Positions 32,556 to 45,300 of a stretch of DNA of 64,000 nt are shown here, piece by piece. Positions within the stretch are counted from its first letter, which is position 1; every line of letters begins with the position of its first letter. A program made the translations under genes and the position numbers. This DNA comes from Pieris napi. Lineage: Eukaryota; Arthropoda; Insecta; Lepidoptera; Pieridae. The stretch spans positions 2,676,001 to 2,740,000 of the forward strand of contig NC_062235.1 in NCBI RefSeq assembly GCF_905475465.1. The letters run 5' to 3'. The notes below the pieces were generated by a model, which saw only the letters and a list, made by a program, of their open reading frames with translations, was not told the DNA's origin and did not search any database.

Positions 32556-34287
32556 TATAACCATCATATTAAATAATAAACAACCTTGCATCTTGTCAAC
32601 TTTGCCCATTTTCACGATATATACAATAGTAGTAAAATATTCTTTTAGCTTTCTATAATATACGTGTATGGGCTAGTGTAAATTGTTCATTTATTTATTT
32701 ATTAAGACATTTACACTACTTACATTCAACATTTTAAAGAAATAGTATTGCAAACAAGGTTTTTGAAAAATTAAAAGAAATACAAACATGATCTTATGCT
32801 TAGTGTAGCCGCCGCCTATACCACATAAATGAAGTAGCTAGTCTAGTATTTTCTTTGAACACGATAAAAATTTTTTTATGATTCTAAGTGTTTATAATAA
32901 CAAATTTAACGATCATAAGGTTAATATAATTTGCTAGAACAAGAAAAGTTAAAAAGAAAGCGAAACTCACAACAGACAACAAGTTGTGTTCCATTTTTAA
33001 AAAAGTAATTTTATACTACATAAATATGTATTGTAAGTAATATAATATTTTTTGTATTACAAATTTCGAATACAATACATTTAAATATAACGTTCTGCTG
33101 TGGATTCATGGTTTCGATGTTTCCCGTGGCCCTTGGCGTTTACTGAAGGCAAGTACCTGAGAAAGAAATTTAACATTTAAACAAAAACGATCTTGAGCTT
33201 TTTAACTCGAAGGTAAAATAAAATAATAATTTAATTGTATTTATTTGCTTCTTTTGTATTCACAGGTGTACATGCTGCAGGTATTGTCCATCTTTGTGAG
33301 AGGCTGGTCCCATGATAGGAGTACAGAGGTCCTTTGAAAACATTGTCACCAGCCTGTCAACGCGGATAGAAAATGCGTTTAAAATTAAATAATAGTATTA
33401 AAAAAAATGATTTAAATACCTATTTACTGAAAAGCAAAAATTTTTGGGTCTCAAAAATCTATAATCTGTTACCTGGACCGATCCCTAAATCGGAATATAT
33501 GACTTGCTTCCCAGAATTTTATGGACAAACATACTCGTCCACTTACGAAACTTAAGTTATTGGAAACCTATGTAGATCTCATATGATATTGGATTGTATA
33601 ATATTAATCTAATTCTCAAATATTATACAATTCCAATATCACGTAGTACAAATGATAATATTTTTTTGAATCGATGATTTTCTGGACAATTGGACAGTAC
33701 GGGTACATATATGTACTATAGGAATATATGTGTTATTTATAAGCTCCTACAGATACTCTAGATTATTTATTCTTATTGAAATATGAAAGTTATTTGAATA
33801 CATTTTCATTATATGACAACTATGGCATATGCAAATTGTATTAACACTTGGTGAAATACAATTTATTGAATACGTTCGCAGCTATGAAGCAGTAGCCAGT
33901 TTCATTCTTCGTTCTTTGAATCTTCTGTAGTTACCGAAGAATATCTCCTTGTCAGCTACGTGTATTCTCAAGCAATAACATCTCGTAATGTGTGTTAATT
34001 CCCCAAGAATACGCGTGACCTTCAAGTCAGATTGTTCTTTCTTCTTTGCAGTCTTCTTTCAGGTTAATTGTGAAACGCGATACTGTGCTGCGTGCCTTAA
34101 TATGTAGTTTACAGATTTTATATTATATTAATAGCATGTACAACAGAAAAAAGAAAATATGTTAGTATTACTATTAATTAGGTTGAAGAAGCTACATATT
34201 AATTTACATTTCATGCATGAAAACAGTTTTATTTAGGTTTTTAAACTATTGTAATCTCAACACATTTGTCACAGAGACAATTTAGTA
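32556..34287. other. Intergenic DNA with one AT-rich hairpin
   Basis: Unique AT-rich sequence. The only structure noted is the 58-nt fold-back at 33584-33641. The ORF at 33373-33555 has no recognisable motif. Confidence 0.45.
33584..33641. repeat. Long AT-rich hairpin (~22-bp arms)
   Basis: TGATATTGGATTGTATAATA... pairs with ...TATTATACAATTCCAATATCA, with one bulged base and a loop of about 13 nt. The size and loop fit a small precursor-like hairpin, but AT richness also fits a tiny fold-back transposon remnant. No target duplication identified. Confidence 0.6.
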
Positions 34288-36064
34288 GGGTTGCTAACCC
34301 AATGGTTGACCAGTAAAGCGGATTAGTTGCTAAAATGTTCCATAAATAAAGTTTTATTAATTTGAGCTATAACAATTTTGGGATAATTATTCTTTATTAC
34401 GTAATTAAATGAACTAGGCAAAGATATATCTATATATATAAATATATATGTTTTTACACCGGCTTAAAGTTAAAATTTCAAAATACACCATAAGCTGACC
34501 ACATCACCCCAATAACTGACCATCAGATGTACCAAAACCTGACCACTTAAAAACGGCTAAATTCAAAAGGGCGAATTGCTAAATCACCCATAATATTGTA
34601 GGACAAGAGGTATTTTTAAAGAAAAAATTATGATTTGTCACACAAATATTATATTTTTCTTTATTATTATCAGCACTCAACTGACTTTATTGCTTTTTTT
34701 GTTCTTTTAGTTTGTTTGCTTTTCTTGACTTTGCTCTCTTCGCATACACGTTTTCGGATTTCTATTTTTCTATTATGCTCCTCCTTTTCATTTTCTTTCG
34801 CCAACCAATAATCTTGCCATGTTCTTGAAGTGGTGGCGAATGGGAGCCGTTCCTTTTTGGGTTTTTTTATTGGAGAATCTGAGGGCCATATTATTTGGTT
34901 TGCAAAAGCAGGACTGACTTGTTTTTGCTTTTCAGCCAAAATGAGATTTCTTGTAGAATTAGAGGATTGCTGTTGAGCTGCCGGAGATGTTTTTGTTTTT
35001 GGAGGATAGCATTCAAAAAGCTTTTCAGGTGACCGAGGCAAGACCCGATTACAAGATCGGGTTGGAGTTTCAGACTTCTTTAATAGATTTTGAGAGTGTA
35101 GTATAAGATCTGGTGGGAGTTTCTTCCATATCAGGTAAATATTGTACTATAGAGATCGTACTACTACATCTGGTACACAAAGAATGTACAAGAACGAATA
35201 CAAAAAGCCATCACCAGCAGCAACCACCACCTATCTCACCAGTTAAAAAAGGCCAGCTAAAGATTACTACAGTATTCAAGGACAAAGCCTAACCATAAGT
35301 TAAATCCATAGCACCAGCCTGGTCAGCCTTTAGAAGTTTCTAGTTAGTCGCATATAGGATTAAGCTTTTTTAAATCTATTGCCTAATTTAAGACTCAACT
35401 TCGATGAAATAGTATTTAGGATAATATGCAAGGTGGACAGCTTTAGGTTAGTACTTAAAAGCGTAGGCTAACTTAGGCTTGACAACTCAAGTTTTATTGA
35501 AAACATTGCCCTGGTCAGCCTTTGGAATCAAATTACATACAAGGCTGGGATAAAATATATAAGTTACCTAGCTTGATATTTATATAATTCCAATAAAAAG
35601 GTTGAACTTAGTCGGTTCCATAACCTGACCACACTGGTCAGCATTAGGCAATATTGCATTTTCGTTGTTCCAATAGATGACCGTCATTAAAAAAACCGTG
35701 TTACACAAGAAACGTCATAAAAATTGTTAGGGGTAGCTAGAAACATAACCCATAACCTACTCTGACGTATAGTTGATCAATTAACATCAAAAACATTGAA
35801 GATGGATTAGAATTACCAAAGCAAGAACAAATTTAAAGTCTTAGCAAAAATGGGAGCACTTACGCGGCGCAATCTTTGCAACAGAAAAACATCACTTTTT
35901 TCCACCAATAGGAAACATCTTCGTGCATGAAATGTCAGATAAAGTGTTGCTCTAGTAAAAAAAAATACGACTACAATCGGAAATTGCCATAATTGATTAA
36001 AATTTTAATATTGGTACATTTTGGTCAGGTATTGGTGCTTGGTCATCTATTGGGTCAGTGACCC
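34288..36064. mobile_element. Decayed TA-flanked DNA transposon (pogo/Tc1-type candidate)
   Basis: The ends are imperfect inverted repeats of about 26 bp. The left reads GGGTTGCTAACCCAATGGTT then GACCA; the right, reversed, reads GGGTCACTGACCCAATAGAT then GACCA. Both are bordered by TA (34286-34287 and 36065-36066). Short 'CTGACCA'-type words recur inside (34492-34545, 35620-35650), which could be transposase-binding subterminal repeats. A transposase-like C-terminal remnant lies on the - strand. At 1777 bp with no catalytic domain visible it is defective. The superfamily call rests on the TA duplication and the remnant's character. Confidence 0.75.
34670..35143 (-). pseudogene. Transposase-like C-terminal remnant
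   Basis: An open - strand frame of about 158 codons ends ...KKSKQTKRTKKAIKSVEC. It reads LPPDLILHSQNLLKKSETP, SPEKLFECYPPKTKT, a Ser/Gln linker, IIWPSDSPIKKPKKERLPF, then WQDYWLAKENEKEEHNRKIE and a basic tail. No ATG start fits (the nearest start is TTG at 35041). A proline-containing linker followed by a Glu/Lys coiled-coil-like basic tail resembles the C-terminus of insect pogo/Jerky-like DDE transposases, from memory. No DNA-binding or DDE domain is readable upstream, so it is a fragment. Confidence 0.5.
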
Positions 36065-36192
36065 TACGCGAAGAAAGTCGTACGGGCGTACGAAGTTATT
36101 AATTTTATTACAAACAAAATTTTAATGCCTTAGTAGACTTATATGGCGATGATTAATACCAATTCCAACGGTAATTGTAATCCGGCACACTA

Positions 36193-36452
36193 ATGTGGAT
36201 GCCCCTAAATATGACACAAATCAATATTTGCGAGTACTTATCTATAAATTGTCATCCGAGCATGACCGGGTTTGATCGACGCGAGGAGGGCAGCGGGGCT
36301 AATCGCCGAACCACGTGCCGTGTCACGAACCATCCCATCGTCACATCCGGGAACATAATCCGGCATCCGGACATCCGGATACAGACTGCATCGCCCGGAT
36401 TTAACTGCGAACGAAACAGACGGCTGATTGTCGAGATTAAACGGTAAGTCTA
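36193..36452 (+). promoter_or_regulatory. CpG-rich island ending in a consensus splice donor (possible 5' exon)
   Basis: This patch is much richer in CpG than its AT-rich neighbours, and an 84-codon frame stays open across it. It ends ATTAAACG|GTAAGT at 36442-36447, a textbook donor. The translation has no recognisable motif, so an untranslated first exon or a regulatory island is more likely than a coding exon. No acceptor or initiator was established. Confidence 0.35.
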
Positions 36453-38320
36453 CGGTGTTTTAGCGAGCTTTGCCGTTGTTTGCTACACGTATTCTCTGTG
36501 TTGGTTGCACTGTAGTATTTGTGGGATTAACGGAGTCCGACTGATAAATTGAATATATCACAATTAAAGCCTGTGATGTGAAAAGGCAGTCAAAGCCGAT
36601 TTCAAATAAATTTATTTTTACTAAAAGTACGTATTGTCTGGTAACTAATGATGGAGGCTGTTAATATAAAGAATTCTTGAGTATTAAATTACTATAAACA
36701 GGTTCGGCAACTATTGCAGTGAATCAAAATGTCATACTGAACTTAACCCAAAAGTAGATTTGTCATCCATTTAAAGGCTCGATTTCTCTTACGAATATCA
36801 AACGCAAGATTTTATCCATAACGGTTTATCTTCATCTTTGATGTAGGTAAGCTTTGTAGTCCTCTGTCGTCAAACGTAACCTGTAAAGATATAATAATGG
36901 TTAGAAATCTAAATAAGGTAAATGTTAAACGAATGGCTGATTGGGATGGATATTATACTACTGAAGAAACGGCTAATATTACATACATAATTTTTTTATT
37001 AATAATTTAACTTTTGTTTTTAAATTATAAATAGTAAACATTTATGTAAATCTATTTATTTAAGACTATCCGAGTAAGAGGGACTTCCGTATTGTATTTT
37101 GTCAGATGGCATTTCTGTTATTTGTTTTTCTTTTTATGTAACGAAGGTTAAATAAATAAAAAAGTACAATGATTAAACGCCTGAAATGTATATTTCGTGT
37201 ATATACTGCAAAAACATAAAATATATTGTGTTTGATGTCATAATTTCATCGCTACTAGAATTCCCGTCAGCTTAGTGTTACCCGGGGCACTACTAATCCT
37301 GTATATCGTATATGTTAATGGTCTTAATCAGAGACCATTGTCTTCATTACTTTGTACATAAATAAATATTGTAATATACCGATTCACATAACAAGACATA
37401 GCCGAGTTGGAAAACTTTTATAAAGGTCCATTTTAGTATGGGTTTTAATAATGGCCAAAAATGACATAGAAATATACATATAACGTTTATTATAACAGCT
37501 TCATAATAATATAATAGTGAGACATCTTGAATTACTGCTTTCGGCCTTTAACTATTCTCTATAATCTGTACACGACAGATTTCCACAAGGAAATTAATTA
37601 AGTTGATTAACTAAACATTTAAATCTCCATGAAATATCTATAAACTACAACAATAAAATCAAAAGTATCTTTTACCAATAAAACGTGTAATAAAACAAAA
37701 TATATTGTCCATTCAGAACGAGCGCCACGTGTAAATAGTTTTGTCGATTTTTTATTACAACAGATGAATTCTGGACGATAACCACGTTGATTTAAACTCC
37801 GAATTTAGTAGCTAATTTTAAATAATGATACAAAAAGCTTCGTCGTTTGTCCGACAAGTCATCCCGAGGCGTGCGGTTGCACAAAAGCAAAATTAATTTC
37901 AAAATACACCGAAAGAAATTAACTTTCATCCCGCGAATGGGGGAAAGGTGAAAGTTTCAAACAAGGGAACACTCGAAAAGACTTAAAAATAATAAAGAGG
38001 ACGAAAATGTTGTTCGCGTTGGGGACAATCCCCTATTACATAAATTTGTGTTTTGTGGCTGTGCGAAGCTGGCATTGCTTTTATTCACAACGAAATATTT
38101 AATTATGACCTTTAATACTTCCTTTGGGGTATTTTAGATCCGAGCAATAAAATTAATCGTTTTATTTGATTCAAGTATTATATCGCATACTGTGATATGT
38201 AATTTTATAAGCTACTAACTACTAAAGCTTTCAAAGGTTTAGTATCCTTTGAGAAGTAACTTTTTAAATATTAACTCAAAAGTTCGTTAGAATACCGATT
38301 TTTTTTAAATATTATAGGGG
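36453..38320. other. Intergenic DNA
   Basis: AT-rich unique sequence with modest CpG at 37700-37930. No gene or repeat supported. Confidence 0.45.
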
Positions 38321-38595
38321 GCAAATGAGCCTATGGGACGCCCAAAAAGGGCAGTCATGGACACCAATTTTTAGTGGGTGCGTTGCCGGCCTTTGAGGCA
38401 CTCGGCACTCTAACTTTGAATAGTTGGAGGTCGTACCTCTCAGGAAAGACTCCCACCGAAGTGCCTTGTGAAACGGGCTGTGGAAGATTTCCAGCCATCA
38501 AGGTGACGTTGATTGTTGAAATTTTGAATTGATACGGTTCGTTTGAAAATTTGAACCATATATTGCTTGTAGATACAGTCCATTAAATGGACTAA
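38321..38595 (+). repeat. Interspersed repeat C, right-facing copy
   Basis: A ~270-bp repeat with 'GACACCAATTTTTAGTGGG', 'GTGCGTTGCCGGCCTTTGAG', 'AGTTGGAGGTCGTACCTCTC' and 'CAGCCATCAAGGTGACGTTG', ending near 'TAGATACAGTCCATTAAATG'. An inverted copy lies at 39938-40205. The 'TGCGTTGCCGGCC' core also occurs in the repeats at 50933 and 55682, a common lepidopteran repeat type. No protein is encoded. Confidence 0.8.
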
Positions 38596-39163
38596 CGGAC
38601 GTGAAAGCTCATGATTACTACGACACTAAAAAACTAAAAAATCCCTACCTCAACATTATCAAACCATTTAATGAATTCAAAAGACTTAAACAATAACTTA
38701 AATCATCTAAATGAAATGTTAATTAAGTTTCAAGTCTAAGTAATAAGCGATCATTTTTCTCAGGCGCTAAGCAGACTCGTATTTCAGACATTTTAATTTT
38801 CCGAGACGCCCCACCTCCCCACGGAGCGCTTAAGTAGTCTACGACATTACAGACTAATTTTTATATGCCTTTTTACAAGATCCAAGGATAATCGAACTGC
38901 CAATCTGGATATTGAACAAAGGGGCTTCTTGAGAGAGGTAAAACTAATAAGAAACTTCATAAAATGTAGAACCTTTTGCAACAATTTTGATATCCGCATG
39001 CAGGAAATTAAACATGTTTTAATATTTTATTAAACCCTGGTACTTAATAACAGTGAAACATAACTTTACTTTTGTCATACTATAAACGAACCTTACCAAT
39101 TATATTTATAACAACTATAAACACAAATTGACTAGTACTATACCGATGATTCAGAGTAATTTA
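38596..39163. other. Unassigned spacer inside the inverted pair
   Basis: Unique sequence; nothing recognised. A short direct repeat TATACCGAT at 39139-39147 and 39468-39476 brackets the following SINE and may be its target duplication. Confidence 0.45.
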
Positions 39164-39467
39164 GAGCAGTGTTGGCCTAGTGGTTTCATTGCGACTCGCA
39201 TACCTGAGGTCGTAGGTTCGATCCCCGGCTGTGCACCAATGGACTTTCTTTCTATGTGAGCATTTAACATTTGCTCGAACAGTGAAGGAAAACATCGTGA
39301 AGAAACCGACATGTCTTAGACCCAAAAAGTCGACGGCGTGTGTCAGGCACTGGAGGCTGATCTGATCACCTACTTGCCTATTAGATTTAAAAAATGATCA
39401 TGAAACAGATTCAGAAATCTGAGGACAAGACCTAAAGAGGTTGTAGTGCCACTGATTTATTTTATTT
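39164..39467 (+). mobile_element. SINE family 1 (copy 6)
   Basis: A full copy with A-box TTGGCCTAGTGG, B-box GGTTCGATCCC and tail GTTGTAGTGCCACTG. A 9-bp repeat TATACCGAT lies on both sides, with 16 extra bases before the head. One short deletion sits between the A and B boxes. Confidence 0.92.
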
Positions 39468-39937
39468 TATACCGATAAGTCAAATATTTTAATACCATTA
39501 GGAGTATAGTGTAACCTCCATTACATACATTAGTAACATTACATTGAATATTTTTTCTACATTGTTATACCCGTAAAGAATATTTTAATAAAATAGAGAT
39601 ATATTTAACCCTATTCCCCGTTCTTGTATTATAAGTAGAGCTTTAGATCTTTAAACTTCCGGTGTTAAATTATTAAAATTTATATCCTCTATTATTTTCC
39701 GCAGTTCGGTTGTAGAATGGCGGGTTCATCCGCTGTCCCGCGGTTGATTAACATTTTAATTAGCTGTCCTGTGCCGGCTCACTTCGCAAAGCTACCAGAC
39801 TGCAGCCACCTGCAGTCTTTTGCAGATTTCACAATGCACGCTTATAAATCGCTATTTGTTTTCTGAGACAGTTTGCTCATGAATTTCTATGACATTTATA
39901 ACTCAGGACTTACGTTCAACAGCCGCCGATACATTTT
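39468..39937. other. Unassigned spacer, CpG-richer at 39700-39850
   Basis: No gene. The patch at 39700-39850 has several CpGs and 'GCTGTCC' words but no defined feature. Confidence 0.4.
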
Positions 39938-40205
39938 GGTCCATTCAATAGACTGTATCTACAAGAAATATATGATTCAAATTTTCAAACGAGCCTTTTG
40001 ATAGGGTTATCAATTCAAAATTTCATCAACGTCACCTTGATGGCTGGTAGTCTTCCACAGTCCGTTTCACAATGCACTTTCTTTTAAGAACTAGCGAACT
40101 GTGGAATCGAATCGGTGGGAGTCTTACCTGAGAGGTACGACCTCCAACTATTCAAAGTGTACTCCCTCAAAGGCCGGCAACGCACCCACTAAAAATTGGT
40201 GTCGA
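39938..40205 (-). repeat. Interspersed repeat C, inverted copy
   Basis: Reverse-strand relative of 38321-38595. It matches from 'GACACCAATTTTTAGTGGG' to 'GATACAGTCTATTGAATGGAC' with about 30 extra bases ('TTCGATTCCACAGTTCGC' region) that the other copy lacks. The two copies face each other, 1.35 kb apart. Confidence 0.8.
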
Positions 40206-42064
40206 TTAAAAAATAAATTAAAAAATTTAGTATTTTTATTGTGTTTTATATAATGTTTAATGTTACAGAACAAACTAAACTACTTTGTGTTTTAAGAATC
40301 AGCTACAGAAGTTATAAATCGGTGATACCTTAATTGTTCGGCGAGACAGTTTGCACGGATCATTAATCTGACTAAACTCAATTAAAATTAGTCCCCAACA
40401 TGTTCTACGGAGCCGAAAACTCATCTGTCGACTGTCACTAAACATCAAAGGGTTAAAATAATCCCACCATAAATGAATTCGTTAATTACTAGTGTTGATT
40501 TTCTTAGAACACCCGAGGGAATACTTCTCATGTACCTATCAACAAATTAAACTTGGTACGACATCGTATCGGCTTCCCTTGTGTCGTGTGAAAATAATTT
40601 ATACTAAGTGAAGCCCATAAGTGATTAAACGATTTCTTGGATATAATATTAACCTAGTGTTTGTGCTTCGCTAATTAAAGTTCTAAGAAGGTTTACTAGA
40701 AATTGTTTTAGGTTAATAAAATTTTGACTCTATTAGGTTATGTCATATAATGTTTGATAACTAGCGATTTCTAGTGTTTTTGTACTTTACAAAGTTTGCT
40801 ACGGATGTCGAGAGAACTACATCGAAATTGCAGAACATCCTCGTACTGGTATCGCTATTACGAATTACAGAATTACGGTATTGATTAGCTTTATAAAAAA
40901 ATATCAATAAAGAGCTAGGCTCAATTGGAGAATACGAAAACACCAGTGGTAATTCGGTATGAAAAAACAAAATGCTATTTGGATACCTAGATTGCTCTAC
41001 AAAATTATGATTGAGCCTAATCTACCTATAACCAGTGTGTCATGATCACTTCAGTAATATGAAGATAATAATAACATATTTCCCAAATAACTTCAAACAT
41101 AATTATCTCCCTCGATTTCCCCTAAAATTGGCGATTCCCTCGGCGGTCCCGATATTGCTCGGGCAAATTTCTTGTGCCAACAGGACTATCGATATTATGA
41201 GGGTCATTGTTTGCTTATCTCATTACGACCAGATTGATTTCATCGCTCTTCGTTAATATATCGCTAAGAATTTCATAAAGATATTATTAAGAAATGTTAC
41301 ATCATAAATCAACTTATTATTACGATCAAATTACATCCGCGCCCCAAAATTAAAGTATATTAAAACGTTCTGTATCCAAACTATTTATTTAGGAAACGAA
41401 ACAGCAAACGCTATAGGGTAAAAAAGTTTAAAAAATGAAACATACTAATATAACATTGGATATATCCACAAAATGTTTCACTAATAAAAAAATATCATAC
41501 AGAGGAAAGAAAACAAAACGTGACAGCACAAAATGTATAAATTTGGAGAACGACAAACATACTAGAAGCTATAAAGAAGAAAGATACCAGGATTAGGACA
41601 TAAATAGTTGTTTTAAATTATTTTAAAAAGGAAGCAGTAGAACTACAGCACAATACCATTACTTTAGAATATTTGTATGTGGCTCGAATTTGATCTAAAA
41701 AATTTAATAAATTTAATAGCAGCCCTAAAGTCATTTGAATTCGCACACGTAATTTAAAAATCGGTTTAACTCCATTAAGCTAAGCCATTCCACTGGAGCT
41801 AACATGCAGAATGCATATTAAAGGCAATGCAATTGAACGAAGCTGTCAAGCCGGCGATAAATATAAAATATGCTCGATGCAGACCACGCCGGGTGCATAC
41901 AAAGTGGGCCGACTTAACGACAAATGATTTTTAAAATTACGCTTTTAGATGTAAATCAATAAGGTTGTATTACTAAGAGCTAGTTGGCTGTAAACAAAAT
42001 CGTGAATGAAACGCTAATGATACATTTAAGTTTAAATCCCTGACATAATATATTTGAATATATA
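40206..42064. other. Intergenic DNA
   Basis: AT-rich unique sequence with a CpG-richer patch at 41100-41260. Small ORFs (69 and 73 codons) carry no motifs. Confidence 0.45.
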
Positions 42065-42072
42065 TTATACAG

Positions 42073-42366
42073 CAAGAGAAATGTTGGCCTAGTGGCTTCA
42101 GCGTGCGACTCTCATCCGTGAGGTTGTAGGTTCGATCCCTCGTGCACCAATTGACTTTCTTTATATGTGCGCATTTAACATTCGCTCGAACGGTAAAGGA
42201 AAACATCGTGAGGAAACCGGCTTACCTTAGACTCTAAAAGTCGACGGCGTGTGTCAGGCGGTTGATCACATACTTGCCTATACGATTGACAAATGATCAG
42301 TGACATAAATCTGAAGCCAGACCTAAAAAGGTTGTATTGTAGTGTGATATATTTTTTTTTAATATG
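42073..42366 (+). mobile_element. SINE family 1 (copy 7)
   Basis: Head GTTGGCCTAGTGGCTTCAGC, mutated B-box side (GGTTCGATCCCTCG) and tail AAAAGGTTGTATTG. It is flanked by TTATACAG at 42065-42072 and 42367-42374, an 8-bp candidate target duplication. Confidence 0.9.
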
Positions 42367-42374
42367 TTATACAG

Positions 42375-45300
42375 ATTTTACGAATACTCTTTGAATTTCA
42401 AATAGCAATTAAATGTATTTCTCGTGACATTTCTGACAAAAGATATTAACTTTTGGAAGCTTATTAATACTAAACAACATCCTATATTAATTCACTCACA
42501 ACAAATAATTAATTACGAATCAAAATAAGCATAAATGCTTGTCAAATAAATGTCAGTCCTTGATAAGTTCAAGACGAAAAATGACAAGAAGTAATTTCGC
42601 GCGGCGTCGGCATCCTGATGAAATTAAACAACACAAAATAGCAAAATTCGTAATCCATCAACTCCTGAGAGATCAGCCGGCAAATTTTAATTCGGAATGA
42701 AGCTCTTAAGGGTACGGTTTATTGGTGGGGCAAAGCTAATGTTTCGCGTGACTCGACTACCGAGATATGATTTTAATTTTAACTCCTCCAACTCAGCTGT
42801 CTTCCGTTTGACGAAAAAGAATTTCGCTGTCAATGGATCAGGGTGGCTTGTAAATGGATTCCTTTATAATTTATAACTATATTTATAAAATATAGCTCAT
42901 TCATTCAATTTAATAATTTAATTAAATTATAGTGTCGATTTGTGTTATTTGTTATAATAATCGTTTATTTGCAAAGAACATTACATTCAGATTGATCAAT
43001 TATAAAAGACCGCGCAATCAGCCATATAAAGATAGGCGTGCAAATGTCATATTAATTATCACGATGTCTATAAGAATAGTTAATTATAATTGTCAAATCT
43101 AAATAGTTGCCTTTAAAAATTTAATCATCCACGGCAGTGATCTATAACTTCTAGGAAGGTGATTAAATAGTTTGATAGACATGGCGTAACAATTTTTTTG
43201 AATACAACGTGATGCAACATGCAGGCACTAAAGTAACATACTTCTATTTATTTTTCATTGTTGTTGTTTCTTTCATTTATCTTGCTTTCTTTTTTTTTTA
43301 TTCTGTAACTGTTAATAGTCGGTGCAAAGAGATTAATTATAGATATATATAAATGGTTCTGTGTAATTTGGTACAAGCAATCATTTAATAGTTATTTTAG
43401 TTGTATTGTATGTCTAATGTCTATAGATGCGTTACACTTCAGATAAAGCATGCTCATTGCTCAATTCAAGGCATATTTATTTCATTAAATCAATAAACAA
43501 ACTATGGCCTTTTAATCTATTGAAAATCAATGTAATGTATTTAAAATGCACATTACGATAACAAACTATGACGTAGCCATAACAAGACACGTAATTTAAT
43601 ACGATGTAAGTTCCAAAATAAACGCGTAGAGCGTGTAAGCTCGGCGCGTCTAATTAAATTTAGTCTGTGGAACTTCGTAAGTTCGCATGCAGGTGCGTGT
43701 AATCCCAAACTTAGCTCATTGTAACCGTGATCTCTTCCGGAAGTCTACCTTGTCTATCAAACAGGAAACTTTAATGAGTAGTTTCATGTTTTTGATTTAT
43801 TCAATGTCAATCAAAATATAAATGTCTTGGTGAGTAACATTTACGTTAGTTGTGTCTGTCAATAAAGTGATGAGTTCACAGGAAACCGCCATTACGATGT
43901 CACACGGGGAATGCTCAAAGCATTTCTAGTTTTAGTGGTTAGATTGCGATCACCTACTTGCCGGTTTGCCGCGTACTAAGTGGATTGGAGTGGGACCTCA
44001 TCTGTTCGCCGTCAGTCGGGTGGGGCGGCCCCCTTCGCCTGCGAATTGCGTTAAATAAAGTCAAATTGAGCAATAAAGGCTGGCTTCCCGCAGTAATGCA
44101 ATAGAATCGCGGTCTGACGACGCTGAAACTATACCCAGTAATTTACACCGGGACAGACTCTAACTTTCCTGTAAGCTCTTCAAATTAGTTCACGTGTTTC
44201 GTTTATCGTCATGTTTGTGCGCTTTAGTGGCAAAGTGCTTTTGCTTATGTACTCAAATCGCTTTTGAATACTTTTATCGTTGTTTAAAGAAATTGGAATG
44301 CAAACGTGTACTTGGAAACATTTGGATTGTAGTTTTCGTAAAGCTACACATGCTACGTGATCGTGCTACGGCGTAGACGTCGTGATAGTTGTATTGCATC
44401 GTGATAATTATTAATAGATATAAAATATTGACTACTATAATCAAGTCAAACAATATTAGATTGAACAAATATATATGATAGATTGGAACAAATATATATG
44501 AAGTCCCGTGATTGTTTAGGGACTTTTTCTGTATAGACAAGCATTACTGAAGTATTCTGATTTCTTAACGATTTACCAATGAATGTATATAAATGGTGCG
44601 CAGCGTTCAACGAGAAAATTATGACTAATAATTGAGGCTAGGCTAGGCTTACGCTATACGTTTTAATTATCCGTTAATATACCGTCAATAAAACTGTCAT
44701 ACGGGACATTTTTCTATAATTAATTATTCGAATAGTGTCATGAAAGTGGTTGAATGGGATAGGTATGTCAGGACCGTCGTAATTGAAAATCCGTGGTCTC
44801 TGCCTACCCGTATGGGAAAAAGGCGTGATAATATAAATAAATAAATTATTGTAATTAAGCTAAGATAAAAGACGCAGTAAATAAAATTTAGTGAGTTTAG
44901 TATAAACAAATTTAACTCCGAGTGACGAGGGTAGAAGTCGGTTGTTATGAAACGGTCGCTTAAAGCCAAGAAATCATCACTCCTATTACGCGGTTAGGGA
45001 TGTCTCCATTTTACTTTTCTTAATAAGAATACAATTTTGATGTTTTCAATTTACTTTTATTAACTCGGCATTGTCGCCATAATGCTCTTTTAAGCGTTGC
45101 AATATTTTATTTATTTTTGCATTAAAATAATCGGTATCATATATATTGTTTTGTTAATTTTAAATTTTAGATTTGAAGAAAATAATATTTTTTAATTTAT
45201 ACTTTAAATATTTTACCTTACAAAATGATTTTTGACAACCCTACACATAACAAATAACCCTTCCTCAGTTTTCCGGAACATCTTGTAGTCGCTACGGGGC

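Noticed and set aside
34670..35041. Host gene for a Lys-rich 123-aa protein
   Set aside because: It starts at TTG, lies inside a TIR-bounded transposon and its frame extends upstream without ATG; it is better explained as a transposase remnant.
36193..36447. Coding gene from the 84-codon ORF
   Set aside because: No motif or codon pattern supports it; kept only as a possible untranslated exon or island.
43925..43970. SINE family 1 fragment ('GATCACCTACTTGCC')
   Set aside because: Only 15 bases match and the surrounding sequence does not align with the SINE.
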